Shown here: positions 30,255 through 42,890 of the stretch, in pieces | How the letters are laid out: each line of letters starts with the position of its first letter | How positions within the stretch are numbered: position 1 is the stretch's first letter | From: Lunularia cruciata | Lineage: Eukaryota; Streptophyta; Marchantiopsida; Lunulariales; Lunulariaceae | NCBI GenBank assembly: GCA_948567375.1 | Contig: OX419756.1 | Location: 22,529,552-22,593,551, forward strand | DNA length: 64,000 nt | Direction: 5' to 3' | The notes under the pieces: model-generated | Seen by the model: the letters and a program-made list of their open reading frames with translations, nothing else | Told to the model about the DNA's origin: nothing | The model's database searches: none | Program-made: the position numbers and the translations under genes

Positions 30255-33200
30255 AGCTAGCTAAAGAGATGTACGTGTAAAGAGGAGACGTTCCACACAT
30301 ACAGACACAGTTAGTTTTTAATCTCAATTGCAAATGATAACCTTGCAATTGTGAAGCACGTATTTAGTATTCAGGAGGAATTGCAAAGACATCCATGATA
30401 CCAAAGCCGCAATGTGCAAAAGACCAACACTGCGTGCGAAGATGAACATTTGATTCCAAATTGGAAATTCCAATTCCTCAACTTCCAACCAGTTGGAGTC
30501 CTTAATCTGACATGACGATCGACCACGAATCTCACGTTCGAGTTCAGCTTTCAGAATAGAAGAACGACGGACAGGCATGCTGCGTAGAACCGTAAACTAC
30601 TCAAATCTAACCAAAATCTCAACCAAGTGTTCACATCGAATAATGGAACTTCAGGACTGCTTTAGAGTGCTAACTCACGATACCTGATAACTCTGACTCC
30701 TGCAGGCCTGGTCTCTGTCGTATTTCTCTTCTTACTTCTTTTCTGGTATGCTCCAGGACGCAGAGAACGAACTGAAGTATCAAGAAACTCTGAGTCCTTT
30801 AACAAGGATTGCTTGCTTGAAATCCACGCAGTCCTATCAGTTCCCATGCTCGGCCGATCACCCAGGCAAGGAACAGCAAGCGCCATGGTCACTAAGTACA
30901 AAGTTGGCAAGATAGGATCGCGACGGATTTGTATGTCCATGAATAGATCTTAATATGCAACTTGAATGTGAATCGACTCATGGACCCGCCACTTATGCAT
31001 GCCAGTCAGTCACAGACAAGACTAGTTCAAGACTATACAATGTACATTCGCATACAGTGATACTATAACCACGAGCGAATGGTGGCCCAGGGGAGGAGAT
31101 AAAAACAGGATTTATATTCGCCCGTTATCTACTTGCGCGGTTTTTGTTCGCCGCATTCCAGTACTTTTTTGCCATGCTGTTAAACCTCTGGGCAGAATGA
31201 GAAGAAGATTAATCCTGCGATTGCGATCCTGCCGTCATAATTCACGAGTTTGCGAATTCAGATTAGTTCATGTGCGTATCGAATGCTCGAGTAGATTAGA
31301 AAATCAACCCCATCTTCTGATTCCTGGGATAACATATGCTCCACCTGTCACTGAGAGGTATATCTTTATAATCATTATATTGCAAACCTCTTTTCTTCTC
31401 GTGACTTATCCTCTCCCTCTTATTTGTCAGATTGGAGTTTCGAAGAAGGTTACCCCCTTCCATCTTGTCAAAAGAGTTCCAGTTGTAGGCTGTAAATTTG
31501 TCAAGCTGAGTCACAGCCGAAACTACGGAATTTATGATGTCAAACATCAAGAGAGATGGAGAATCTCAGCGCACGTCTGAACAGTGGAATCAACTGCCCC
31601 GAAGAGCCTACTATTGGGACCATGAAGGCAACGTTCAATCTCTCTGCTTGCAATTTGGATTCCACAAAAGCCAGTAGGAGTGGAACGACGGAAAAGCTAG
31701 AGGGTCTGTTAAGCAGCTGAACGGAATGTGAAAATTCTCGGTGAAGCAAATCAGGAGTGGAGTAAACCAAGACGAGCACGAGTCTGAAGAAGTCAAAAGT
31801 TCCGATCTGCACTCATGTCGGACGACACTAGGCACGACTGGCTAGAAAGTCAACGTTGGGGGATCATGTTCTTGCGATCTAGTAATAAGTATTTTCTGTA
31901 AGGTGTACGCGTTGCATCGATATTATCGCACTTCGTTATAATTCCTGTCCTGACAACGGAAGTCTTGTTCTAGCATTGCGACCAAACCGGAGCTCTGCTT
32001 TCTTGGGCTGATCTAAGCAAGCCAAGCTAATCATGAAACCCAGTTAAGATGGCTAAAGAACACCCGTAGCGCACTTATATACACCCTTAGTGAAGACTTC
32101 AGCACTTGAAAAGAAGAAGTCCTTGTTTCTTTGCTTGTTATCGTGACGTGGTGAAAAGCTTAAGCCGGGGGAATTGCAGAAAATCACTACAACTTCTGCA
32201 GTTACCTCTAGCTTATAAGGGTCCATAATGCCTATCTTCAAGCAAACATTCAGTGCAGCATAACGAATCTTAACGCAGGGTTGATATAGCTTGGAAGAAT
32301 GAAGTTAGCATTGATTCACGCATAGTGTTAGTAACTTTACAAGAGTTCAGCGTGTTCGTGTGATGCAGAAGCTGAATAGGGAAACACAGAGAAGCGCTGT
32401 TGATAAGGACTATACTCGTGGAATTTCAAGCCATGAACTTCATCGTACAATAAGAATGAGAAGTAGAATTGAGCCCCCGTGCACTATATCACACCCATGA
32501 ACGTGTTGCAGTAACGGGAAAAGCTGCCACTGTCATAAGACCTGTTCACTTCCCTAGTTGTAGTATCTCTCATAACCTAGATGGACGACAAGAGAAGTAC
32601 TCCGGGGAGGATCGATTGCAAGTAAAGACCTGGAACGCTCACCCAAGTGAAGGTGAATCATGGTTCAAGGTAAGAGTTGCGAAATCAGAAACGTGCAGAC
32701 AATGGTGGCATAGTTGAGCAGAAGTTCCGATTGAACCTGCCTCTGCATTGTCTGACATTCGACATCAGGGGTAAAAAAAGTTAGCATGATTAATCATGAA
32801 CTCTGAAAAGATTGTGGGGGAGCCCTTTGATGAGTATTGTTGAGGAAAGTTCAGGTCTTAGAGACTAGTACCTTCATGCAATTAGTCTGCGACTGTTCAG
32901 ATTCATCTCACACTCAACAGTATCTTGGGTGTGTCTTCATTGCTTTTAGATTTGAGGCTATCCAAATGGAGTTGGTTGATCGTTCTCAAGTTCTCAGACA
33001 CGTCGGAACTGCTTCGGAATCATAGTGGAGTCCATCGCTCTCGTGCAAATATGAGGAATGGAAAAGATCCTGATCAATCTGAACATATTTCCAGCAAATG
33101 TTATAATGTAATATCTCTGGCGACTTATTTATTAAGAGATCATGTGATCACAAATGTATCGACTTCATAAAGATCTTATCCGGACTATAGGAAAGCCGAG

Positions 33201-33545
33201 TCAGGATTTATGTCACGAGCTTAATTGCTACTACTCTAGCTAGTAACCTTCCATAGCCTGCATATGATTAAATTACATCACTCAGACATTTCCTCATGTG
33301 TTCTACTTTTGTTTTTTCTCCTATCTAGACTAAGTGTTTGGGATTACCGACCATCACCAGCAAATTCATCTAACACAAACTCACTTCTGATCGTGCAATC
33401 AAAGAATATCTCCACCGCCCCGAATCAATTGAAACAATTCCGTAATTTGTCCACGGATTATCTCCATTTCCAGATGGTAAATGACTTTTTGAATATCTCT
33501 ACTCTATTCTTCACTTAAGATCTCGCAAAACCAATGTTCCAGTGC
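30255..33545. other. Intergenic, no gene recognised
   Basis: About 3.3 kb with no retrotransposon similarity. Several ORFs of 60-127 codons (for example 31197-31580 +, 30940-30662 -) lack recognisable domains. It presumably holds the promoter and possible 5' exon of the 29739-30254 gene. Confidence 0.5.
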
Positions 33546-34310
33546 CTAGTAGGCGAGGACTGCAACGATGGCTGAAGCTGCCACAAGACCTCTCCATGCG
33601 AAAGCGTTTGTCATCACTCCAGCGCTCTGCAATAGTACATAGTTATTTAGCCAAGAAATTAAGTACATTCTGAACAGAAATATAACTCAGCGTTGCAGAG
33701 ACTTGATCTGATTTCAAGAGCTCCAAATGACTACTTGAACAAAGCTGAATCTAGAGATTTGACAACTCTAGGATGGAAAGGTTTCGAAACAACAATACCT
33801 CATCAACAGCTGGGCCGAGAGCATCAGCGCTCAAGGGAGTGCTAGCCTTCAAAGGAGCTTCGGCAGGAGTAGCGGCAGGGGGAGGGGTGGCAGCTGGGGG
33901 AGGAGCGGAGGCAGGGGTGGTGGAAGGAGGGGCGGAAACTGGGGTGGTGGTAGGAGGAGGAGAAGAGACTGGGGTAGTGGCAGGAGGAGGAGTGGCAGTG
34001 GGAGGAGCCGCAATAGGAGTGGGAGGAGCAGCAATAGGGGTGGGAGGAGCAGCAATAGGGGTGGGAGGAGCAGCAATAGGGGTGGGAGGAGCAGCAACAG
34101 GAGTAGGAGGAGCAGCAACAGGAGTAGGAGGAGCAGCAGTAGGAGTAGATGTTGGGGGAGGAGTGGAGAAAGCTGGAGGTGGAGCACCAGCAGGTGGGGC
34201 TACGGCGGGGGTTACTCCAGGTGCGCCTGATGGACTTTGCGCACCTACTTGGGTGAGGCAAATTAATCCGAGGAGGGCAATAGCGCTGAGAATGTTGCGA
34301 GCCATGGTTA
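33546..34310 (-). CDS. Classical GPI-anchored arabinogalactan protein, two coding exons
   Basis: Coding exon 34305-33799 (169 codons) and exon 33626-33546 (26 codons plus stop), joined in phase 0 across a GT-AG intron (33798-33627). Residues 1-22 or so are a signal peptide ending TQVGAQ. The centre is Pro/Ala/Thr/Ser-rich with six tandem APPTP(V/I)A heptads (21-bp repeats). The second exon supplies the C-terminal hydrophobic tail WRGLVAASAIVAVLAY with small residues before it, as expected for GPI attachment. Start chosen at 34305 because it begins the signal peptide and follows an acceptor (TTCTGGCAG, ending 34311). Classical AGPs act at the plasma membrane and wall. Confidence 0.85.
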
Positions 34311-34923
34311 CTGCCAGAAAACAAGATATAGTTGTGAGCGTGAAGGAGAGTGCGACGTGCCTGCTCGTGATGTTGAGTGTCAAATGAGCGAAAACTTATA
34401 CTAGACCTGGTTGTTTATGCTAAAAGATTCCATGTGCCGATCAATTGATGTCTGTCACTTCTGTGCCTCTCCTTATGTTCGTTTACACGAGTAGCCAGTA
34501 GGATCCCTCACAATAGGTGAAGACTATTAAGTACCAAGGGAATGATATGCAGCACTACTTTAAGCTCAATCAACCATGTTGTGAATCAGTGGAAAGCAAC
34601 TAATTCCTATGCAGTAAACGATCGTCAATGTAAGGATCTAAACTCTAGGGGAGCGACCCGTAAGACAGAATGATACCTTGGATATACTTGAAATGCGCAG
34701 CTCTCCTTCTCAACTCTAAACGCACCTGCGGGGCAAAGACATATTAATGTCTAAAACTGGACCAAAAATACTAGAACTGAACAAGTTTTGCAGTAGCGGA
34801 CAATCATCTTTGCCTGTTCTAGGTCATCAGGTACAGTTGTCAAATTCGAACGGCAGAAACCTAACTTAAGAGGTCAAAACAACAACGATCTTGAAGACTA
34901 CCATTTCCAAGAATCTTCAGTAC

Positions 34924-35065
34924 CTGTGACTGATCTTTAAGCTCAAGTCGCACTGGACTCCCCTGTTGCAAGCCTCCCAAAAGTAATACTAAAATCTAAA
35001 GGATTTGGGACGCTTGCAGAAGTTCTTAAAGAATGACTATGAAGCGCTGATGAAAGCTTGGGGAA
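34924..35065 (-). other. Probable 5' UTR exon of the AGP gene
   Basis: A splice donor CACAG|GTACTG at 34924/34923 matches the acceptor at 34311, giving a 612-bp intron in the 5' UTR. The exon start (about 35065) is placed about 30 bp below the TATA box at 35091-35098. There is no start codon leading to an ORF in this exon that conflicts with the AGP start. Confidence 0.45.
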
Positions 35066-35090
35066 TGAAGCTCTAGATGGAAGACTCCAA

Positions 35091-35098
35091 TTTATATA
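35091..35098 (-). promoter_or_regulatory. TATA box of the AGP gene
   Basis: Minus-strand TATATAAA, an exact core-promoter match, upstream of the proposed 5' UTR exon. A weaker alternative (TATAAG, about 34400) lies closer to the coding start. Confidence 0.45.
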
Positions 35099-35104
35099 CT
35101 CCAT

Positions 35105-37047
35105 CTTCAACCTCCTCATAATGTCCTCCAGGGTTAGAAATTCATAAAATGAACAGGTGAATATTATTTGAATAACATACCAAGAAGTGCTGTCAGTAAG
35201 AAGTAGAGGGAACTCATCCTCCCTTGAAGCGATTCCACGAGAGACAGGAAAGAAGTGCTTTGATCGTGGAGGTAAAATTGCGCTACAGTCCTAGAATTCC
35301 GTTCCAGTTCATGTTCCCGGTATCCAAACTGCATCACTACCACAGTTTTTGTTACAGTAGTAGCATGATAACGATTCAGACGGCCCAGCAGGAAATTCAT
35401 TACAACCCAGCACGAATTTCCACTTTTGAGAATATGTTTAGCTTATCAACTGAACACAGTGCACACATAAGCCAAGTGGCCTTTGTAATGACAGATCCAG
35501 AATAGTTTTGTCGATTCAGGTCTCTTCCTTGCCATAGTTAGTAGATATATAGAAGAAGAAGGCTTCTACTGTGGGGCTACAAAGTCTAATTATTGATCTA
35601 TCAATTTAATAGATGATTAATTCTTATTTTATTATCATACCTAGACAAATATAGTATGTGGGTCCAGCAACAAACACTACAATAAATTTACATCTGAACA
35701 TTTAAAATCTTGAAAATTTAACGAAAATATTTTTAATTATGATTGAGGTATGGGGATACAGCTAATATAACAGTAAAAGTAAGTATTCTATCGGTACCAA
35801 TATAACATCATCTAATTCTTTTGGTCTACTCATAGAGATCTTTGATCTTTCAATGATCTTGGTTCTGCCTAGAAAACTTACCTAACTATACAATATATCA
35901 GTAAAAATCTTATAAGTTTCTGTTATATTAATAACATCCAGACTAACATAAAGTCAATAATGGAATCAAAGTGAAATTTTAATATATCCATATCATGTAT
36001 TTTTTGGTCAATCATTAAATACAGTTTTATCTACAAATCATGAAATGTGAAGATACACAAAGGAAATCTTTCTCAACTTTTAAATACACTTAAGCTACCA
36101 CTTGTACATTATACATGTCCTGTTGTTTTGGAGGATTTCTACTTTAGGTAACAGTTGTTTGTTTCTCATGAAGAACCATGATACGAATAAACTAAAATGA
36201 AGGAGATATACGTATGCCCAAATGTTGTGCCCTTGTTCTTGACAAAGATTCCTTTTTGAGCATATCAATCCCACCTTCAAAAACTAAGGAATCGCCGTAT
36301 ATGGTAAAACAAGATGCTATGAAAGAAATTTCCTTAGAACAAGTTTGAGAAGTTTTGCCTTGCATTCATAATTCTTATGTGTATTTTCTCCAATGGAAAC
36401 AACTGAAGATTTTTATAAAACATCATCCAACTAAAAACCTAGGGGAGATGTTTTGCCTCTAGCTACTTTCTATATGTCAATTTTGCAAGATAGTCTATTG
36501 TTAAAGCTTTTGTTGTTCCTCCTCTTCCTCTCATATTATCCCTTTCCATGAAGTAGTTAGGCCATAGTCGCATACCGCATTGTTTATTGACTTTTGGGGT
36601 TATAAAAATGATTTCTTTTTGCATAAGCAAAGTACACGTTGGAGAAATTTCACATGTTTTGCTTTGTGCCTTCCACCTTGGCGGCAGACTTATTCTATAG
36701 TACCAAAATTTGAAGTTAAAGCAAATGGCTCAACCTCAACAAACATTTGAGTTCAAATATGATGCAGCACGGGTTCATTTAGCGTTATGAAACCAATCTT
36801 TATAGGATGATCCACCTGAAATACATTATCCCCATCTTTTCTATTGTTTTTTTGTTTTTTTTTTGCTTTCTCTTTTGAATTGTCTTTTTTTTTTAGATTG
36901 TTGACTAAATTGAGAAAGAAATTTCTTGGATTGATCAAACTAGTAGTCCAAGAGTAAAAATTTTCATAAAGCAAGGCAAACTAAGAATGAAATTAGAGGG
37001 CTTCTCAATCTGAACTAACCAATGAATCTTCATAATTACTCAATAGG
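35105..37047. other. AT-rich intergenic region, no gene recognised
   Basis: About 1.9 kb, becoming strongly AT-rich from about 35550, with poly-T/poly-A runs near 36840-36890. No ORF with a recognised domain and no similarity to the families in this window. It ends at the 3' terminus of A4. Confidence 0.55.
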
Positions 37048-37051
37048 TATC

Positions 37052-37736
37052 TGTCGTGCGTATATACATTGCTACACAACATACATTGTTGTCAACATCA
37101 TACACTATAGAAGCACAACTCACACATAAGTCATACATAGACTCTAAAGTGCCACAATAATCAGATTGTTTACAGCTCTTGACTCAACTCAACTCAGATC
37201 AGTACTTGATCTATCACTCTATAAACTACCAACAACTGAGCATTGATTACAATCAAGCCACACCCACTCTAGCTAAGAGAATCCAGGTGATGCTCATCGG
37301 CCTCTATCCACTATAGCTAGGAACTCAAAGGCTCAACATCAAAGAAGTGAGCTCTCTAGAGCTGCACTTTGAAAGTATACCCCTGGACTTGAGCTAGGTC
37401 TGGAACCCTAATGGTCTTGCTGACGGCACACTTGATAGTGCAAATGGTGCAAAGTGATGGTGGGCTCCACGGTGAAGTCAGCACCACAAACCTAAAATCT
37501 GACCATCAGAAAGTAGTCTGTGGGAAACTGCTAAAATACCTCTAACTATTATCACTGTGACTCCAATGTCCAAGCAATCTAGATGGGACACTACAAATGG
37601 TGTGACAATATATACATTGCTACACAATATGCATTGCTACACAACATACATTGTTGTCAACATCATACACTATAGAAGCACAACTCACACATAAGTCATA
37701 CATAGTCTCTAAAGTGCCACAATTGCCTCCCTAGCT
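37052..37736 (-). repeat. 3' end of A4: G-rich tract and U-V-U block
   Basis: Minus strand: CTAGGGAGGCAA (about 37733-37722), U 37721-37607, V 37606-37157, U 37156-37052. The V|U junction at 37157 is the same as in A1 at 13465/13466. Confidence 0.8.
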
Positions 37737-37890
37737 GGTGGTTAGGTCCCTCTAACTCCAGATAGCCACCTACTCCAAGTAAATGGTCTACCCTATGATG
37801 TGCAAAGATCAAAAGGCCGGGTGCTATGGAGCCCCATTGTTAGTCGCATGTCTGCAATCTATACCATATAAAGAATAAACTAGCTATAGA

Positions 37891-38030
37891 TCAAGTACAT
37901 CTAGGACATAACCATTGTCCTTGAGGAACCACCATGGAGGAGGAGTCATACATGCCATATTCCATCCTCTTAAATAGCTATCACATACTAACATAGTAGC
38001 AGCTCCACTAGAAGAGCCACATAACATACA
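37891..38030 (-). pseudogene. A4 PHD finger
   Basis: Minus strand, CMLC at 38030-38019. One CDSC Cys is Tyr, the His ligand is Asn, and a single-base insertion after the PP pair shifts the frame. In the last part CAA stands where A1 and A3 have TAG, showing that the family once read through to WLCPRC. Confidence 0.75.
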
Positions 38031-39400
38031 CCTCAAGCTTGCCCGTACAAGTGCCAAGCTTGGGTCCATAGTACCATCAATGTTTGGGAGGTGGCATGGC
38101 GCACAATTGTGCACATGATCTTCCCAAAAAACACCATCACGTCCTTCTAACACAAGGACTCCAGATGGCAAAACCTCACGCGCTCTCAAGATAGTGCAGC
38201 ATGTCAAAATATCAAGTGTTGTTGGGGTTGTCTATTGTAGATATACATAATCACTTGAATGAAATTGATGAATTGATGGTCTATAACCTCCTCCTTGAAT
38301 AATAGCATAATGGAAGGTATCCCTATGCTGAGAAATTACCAAGTTTGCAAAGGCCATCGGCATCACTTTCCAAAAGATCTCTGCCCGTTGAGAACATGCG
38401 CTCATCCATTCATTTGGATCATCCAAGTCCAAGACTACAGTAGCATCTTGACAAATGGCTGCAAGTAAATCTGGATCTCGTCCATAGAGTAGAAAGTGAG
38501 GAGAGAAGGATGCTAAGGAGGCTTACCGGCTGAACCGATAGCCCATGGCCAACCAAAGTAATTGGAGATCCTAATCTCCCAAGTGGCTCTTTGCAAACCA
38601 ACTTTCACAATCCTCTCTTCACCGTCTGAACCACTCTCTCTGCTAAGCTATCTACCTTAGGGTGATCTTGAGATGTGGTACAATGATCAATCAAAGCCTT
38701 GTCACACAAGACCTGAAACTCCCCCAAGAACTTTGTACCTTGACAATCAAAACCTCTATTGGTGCACCAAAATGACTAAGAACTCGATCTAGGAACAAGT
38801 AAGTTGTCCCTTCACTAGTCTTGTTAGGAAGTGCCACCAACTCAATCCACTTGGAGAAGTGCTCCACCATCACCAAAACATATCAATGATGTCTCACAAT
38901 CAGCTATAAAGGTCCAATGAAGTCCAAACTCCAATGGTAACCCAATCCCATGATAGGCAATGGGTGTAATTGTGGTGTAGGAGCATCGAATGATGCTCTA
39001 ACTTGATCACAAACCACACATCTGGCAACAAATTTTTGTACCTCGGTCTACATACTACATCACCAATTATGACTTTGGAGTAAGCTATATGTATGTTTTA
39101 CTCCAAAATGTCCTAGCTCCTCATAAGCATGACGGACCAATTGTGGTCTCTGAGATGGAAGTGGTACTACTCATACTCTACCATCCTTTCATACTCGAAG
39201 AAGGTATCTACCCTCCAATCTGATTTGCCTAACTTGCTAAAGGACATAGTTTCTCTCCTTGGCCCCAAATATGCCACCCACAACACCAATGCAAAGATAG
39301 TCCATCACTAAGACATCATCATGAATGTCTCACTAAACTGTACCAATATCTTCACTGCATCTGTGACTTCAATAACTCCTCATGTATGTGTTGAGGGAGA
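38031..39400 (-). pseudogene. A4 integrase
   Basis: Minus-strand DDE integrase with VMVEHFSKWIELVALP (about 38875-38830), a Gly/Asp region near 38740 and a degenerate HHCC region near 39000-39130. Many stops and single-base shifts. Confidence 0.75.
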
Positions 39401-39950
39401 TACCACCAAAGCCTTAGAAAATTTACAAAGAAAGGCCAATGTATGCCAACCTGGCACCATCTCCTCATCTATCTCACCATGCAAATGTGCTCCAATCTGA
39501 TCCTGTTGGCGGGGACATGGGTTTCTACTCAACCCATTAGCATCACGGTTCACCATTCCAAGTCTGTGAAAAAATGTGAAATCATACTCCTCTAAAATCA
39601 GAGCCCATCATGCAAGCTTCCCTGAAAGCTTGTCAGACTCCATCAACCACTTTAGCGGCTGATGATAAGTGATGAGAGTGCAGAGGTTACCAAATAAGTA
39701 ACATCAGAAATGTGCTATTGCCCAAACTACTGCCAAGCACTCTCCCTCATATGAACTATACTTTGCCTCCATTGAATTGTTGGAGCAACTAGCATATGCC
39801 ACCACAAACTCCTTCTCCTCATCATCATGCTAAGTGAGCACCGCTCCAAGCCCCAACATACTCCAATTAGTACAAACCTGAAATGGTTGTCCTCTGATTG
39901 GTCTCCTCAAAATAGGAGCAGATGTCAACCTCTCCTTGAGCTCTACAAAA
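39401..39950 (-). pseudogene. A4 RNase H
   Basis: Minus-strand RNase H, co-linear with A1 8260-8640. It keeps the YEGECLA-like stretch (about 39745-39765) and the NRDANGLSR-like end (about 39530). Several stops. Confidence 0.7.
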
Positions 39951-42260
39951 GATCTCTCCTACTCATCTCCCCAACACCACTCCTTTGTAAGCTTGGTCAG
40001 CTTCATCAAGGCCTTGGCAATGGCACTACATCCTCTAACATAGCTGCAATAGAAGTTCACCAACCCAAGGAATGCTTGCACTCCGCTCACATCCGTAGGC
40101 CAAGGAATAAGTACAATAGCCTCCACCTTGCTCTGTTGAACACCAAGTCCTCTAGGGTAGATAGTGTGACCCAAATACTCAACTTGCTCATGGAAGAACC
40201 TACACTTCCCAAGATGTAATTTGAGTCCATGAGATCTCAACCTCTCAAACACCTCCAACAATTGTCTCTCATGCTCCTTTACTGTAGTGCTATAGACTAA
40301 AATGTCATCAATATAGCACCAAGCAAAATCCAATCCGGCTAGGATCCTATCCATGACCTTTTGGAACTTAGTAGGAGCATTCTTTAACCCAAATTGTAAG
40401 AACCTCCATTGATATAACACATCCTTACCGTGAGGATCAATAGCCCAAAATGTTATCTTCAACTTATCCTCCTCCTTGATCAGCAACTGATGATATCCGG
40501 CTCAAAGATCCAAAGTACTAAAGACCTTTGCATGTCCAATTGCATCAAAAATCTCCTTTGGTGTAGGCATGGCATACCAATCAGCCCTAGTCTGTTTGTG
40601 TCATCGAGAAAATAATCTACATGTAGTATTGGTGCCATTTGGTATGAGTTTTCATGTTATTGAACTCAAGGGTTTATGTTATGGTGAAAGCGGTAGTTGT
40701 TTTGTGTTCTTGTAAGCTCAAGGATTTTCCCTTGTGTTGAGGGAGGGAGGAAATTGAGTGGTGGATTTTCTTTAATGTTACATAAGCTTGGGGGTTTATT
40801 TGCATGTCATTAAAGCGTTGGAGTTTGTTTATGTTATAAAGGTCAAGAGTATTTTAATTAGTGGCAGTAGTAGAGGGTATTTGGGGAAATTTGGTAGAAA
40901 ACAGCCAGGATTTCAGGAATGAGAGAAGCATGAATCTAAGGAGGGTCATTTTTATTTTTTGGGGTTTTTCTGACAGTACTAGACAGAAAAAGAATTGAAG
41001 GAGAGGAGATTTTTGAGAGAAAGAGGCCTGAAAGGAGAGGAGATTTTTGGGAGAATGAGGCCTGGAAGGAGGAGATTTTGGGAGAATGAGGCTTGGAAGG
41101 AGAGGAGATTTTTGGGAAGAAGAGAAATGAAGGAGGGTGGAGACGAGAAAAAGAGAAAGTATAAAAGGGAAAGGAATGGGCAAGAGATTGAGGGAGTGAA
41201 GGATTAGAGGAAAGGAGAAAGGAAGAATGGGAAAGGATCAAGGAGAGTGATGTGAATAATCAGTTGAGGTTGCTGATTAATGTGGGAGCAGAATAGAGAT
41301 TTGGATGAGAAACCTGAGTGCAGTGGTAGAAGTTGAGGGACTGTTGCAGATGTAAACATGTGAGAGAGAAGTATCGAGGGGTTTTTGGAGTGACTGGAGA
41401 ATATCAAAAGAGAGTAGTGACATAGAAGAACCAAAGGGTTTTTCAGGAGAGAGAGGTCTTGAAGTGTTCTTTGCAAGAACAAAAAATATTGAAGGAGATG
41501 ACCGGATGGAGAAACCGAAGAAATTCTGCTGAGCAGTGAAGATTTAGAGACATCAAGCGGAGACTACAAGCAGAAAACCAAAGACTGTAAGGGATAGGAG
41601 TTACGACCAGGCTGACTTTGTGTTATATACATGCTTGACTAGGCAATGTACTTAGATGCAAACATTATGCAGTCAAGTCTGCTTGATCATCTTGAAGAGT
41701 TATGGATTTGAAACTTGGTGTGAAGTTGGAAGTGTCTTTCCCAGTTATTGAATGTGTGTGTACAAAAATAAGAAATAGTAATAAGAATGGAATAGACGCC
41801 ACGACATGGAACAAAATTATGGAGTTGAGTCAATTGCATGACCTATGGACTAGTCCTTGAATTCCTAAGTTTGTGCTTGGCCAGACCTGACGTTACAGCA
41901 AAACCCACCACCCCCTAAGAAGGTTAGAGTGAGAAATAGTCTAGAAAAACAACTCAGGAAACATTAGGAGCGGAACAACAGCAAAAAGTCTGCCAAGAGA
42001 TGTTGTTGTCACAAAGCTGGAAATAGAACCAGTGCCGAGCTTATGATGAACAAGCCAGCATAAGCAAAAGCAGCCAAGTGCCCGGTGCAATCTTGAGACC
42101 TTACAATCTCCATGATATTGGTTGATAGAACAGTAATCTCCACACATCCGCCTATCTTTGTATTTGACATGCATATCCTTCTTGGCTGGCATCACTGTAG
42201 CTGATGCATATTCTCCGTGTGAGATCTCCACCAAACCAGCCTCAAAAAGGTCTCTACTCT
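39951..42260 (-). pseudogene. A4 reverse transcriptase, split by B2
   Basis: Minus strand. 40486-39959 is open through PFGLKNAPTKFQ and keeps the catalytic YIDD (about 40310). The fingers region continues at 42234-42150 beyond insertion B2. This is the least damaged palm domain of the three copies. Confidence 0.8.
40597..42117 (-). mobile_element. B2, family B element in A4 RT
   Basis: Interrupts RT between sequence matching 16160-16200. The start resembles B1 (TGT..., GAAAATA...) and the end resembles B1's GTGCCC..GTGCA. The interior has a purine-rich set of about four ~35-bp repeats (GGAGGAGATTTTTGGGAGAATGAGG) at 40990-41120. Exact right edge uncertain by about 15 bp and no target duplication is clear. 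Confidence 0.6.
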
Positions 42261-42890
42261 AGCTCTAAACCAATATCCTCTCCATGTCACTATAGCGATA
42301 AGGACGTAAAAAATTTGATGTATTGCTAGTCAGCTCAATTTATATACCAGGTCCTTTTAGAGCACCCAAATCCTTCATATTGAAGGCAAAACAACTCGTG
42401 TAGCTCCTCAAGAACCTCCAAACTCTCTGCCTTTCTTCTCTTGTAAGCTTGGGTCCAAGATTTGGCTCCCAAGTATCCTCTATAACTATCGCAAGAATGG
42501 AAGACGTACTGACTAGCTACTACATTGGGCCCTTGGGAGCAATAGTGTCATGCCCTTGACCACTAGAGGTTCCAACCTCTGTGTGAAAAACTCTCTCCAC
42601 TCTGGCTACAAGCTCCACACGTCCTCTAGTTGCATCCCAAGTGGACCAAGGGTGTAATCCAAGTAGCCCATGCTCACCTGGATGGACTCCAAGTAGACCA
42701 TTCTCCCTAGTAGCTATTGGCTATGTCCCAAGAATATGTTGTCTACTCAGTCCATCGCCCCTAACATGTGCCTGCATCGTCTTGATAGGCACACGGCTCA
42801 CAAGTGTTTGAGCAATGATGCCTATCAAGTGCATCCTACATTGCTATGCCAAACCAAGGCTCATAATCTAGGTCAAACAGTTTAGGTCTA
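42261..42890 (-). pseudogene. A4 methyltransferase-RT spacer
   Basis: Minus-strand equivalent of A1 6791-7340, including the paired HPGE and HPWS repeats (about 42640-42690). Broken by several stops. Confidence 0.55.

Noticed and set aside
31197-31580. 127-codon plus-strand ORF in the gene island
   Set aside because: No domain, no supporting splice or promoter context, and composition typical of chance ORFs.
33773-34387. 204-codon plus-strand Gly/Val-rich frame
   Set aside because: It is the antisense shadow of the AGP heptad repeats; the minus strand has signal peptide, splice sites and GPI tail.
36840-36895. Poly-T runs as a retroposon tail
   Set aside because: No matching body or target duplication was seen; the region is generally AT-rich.
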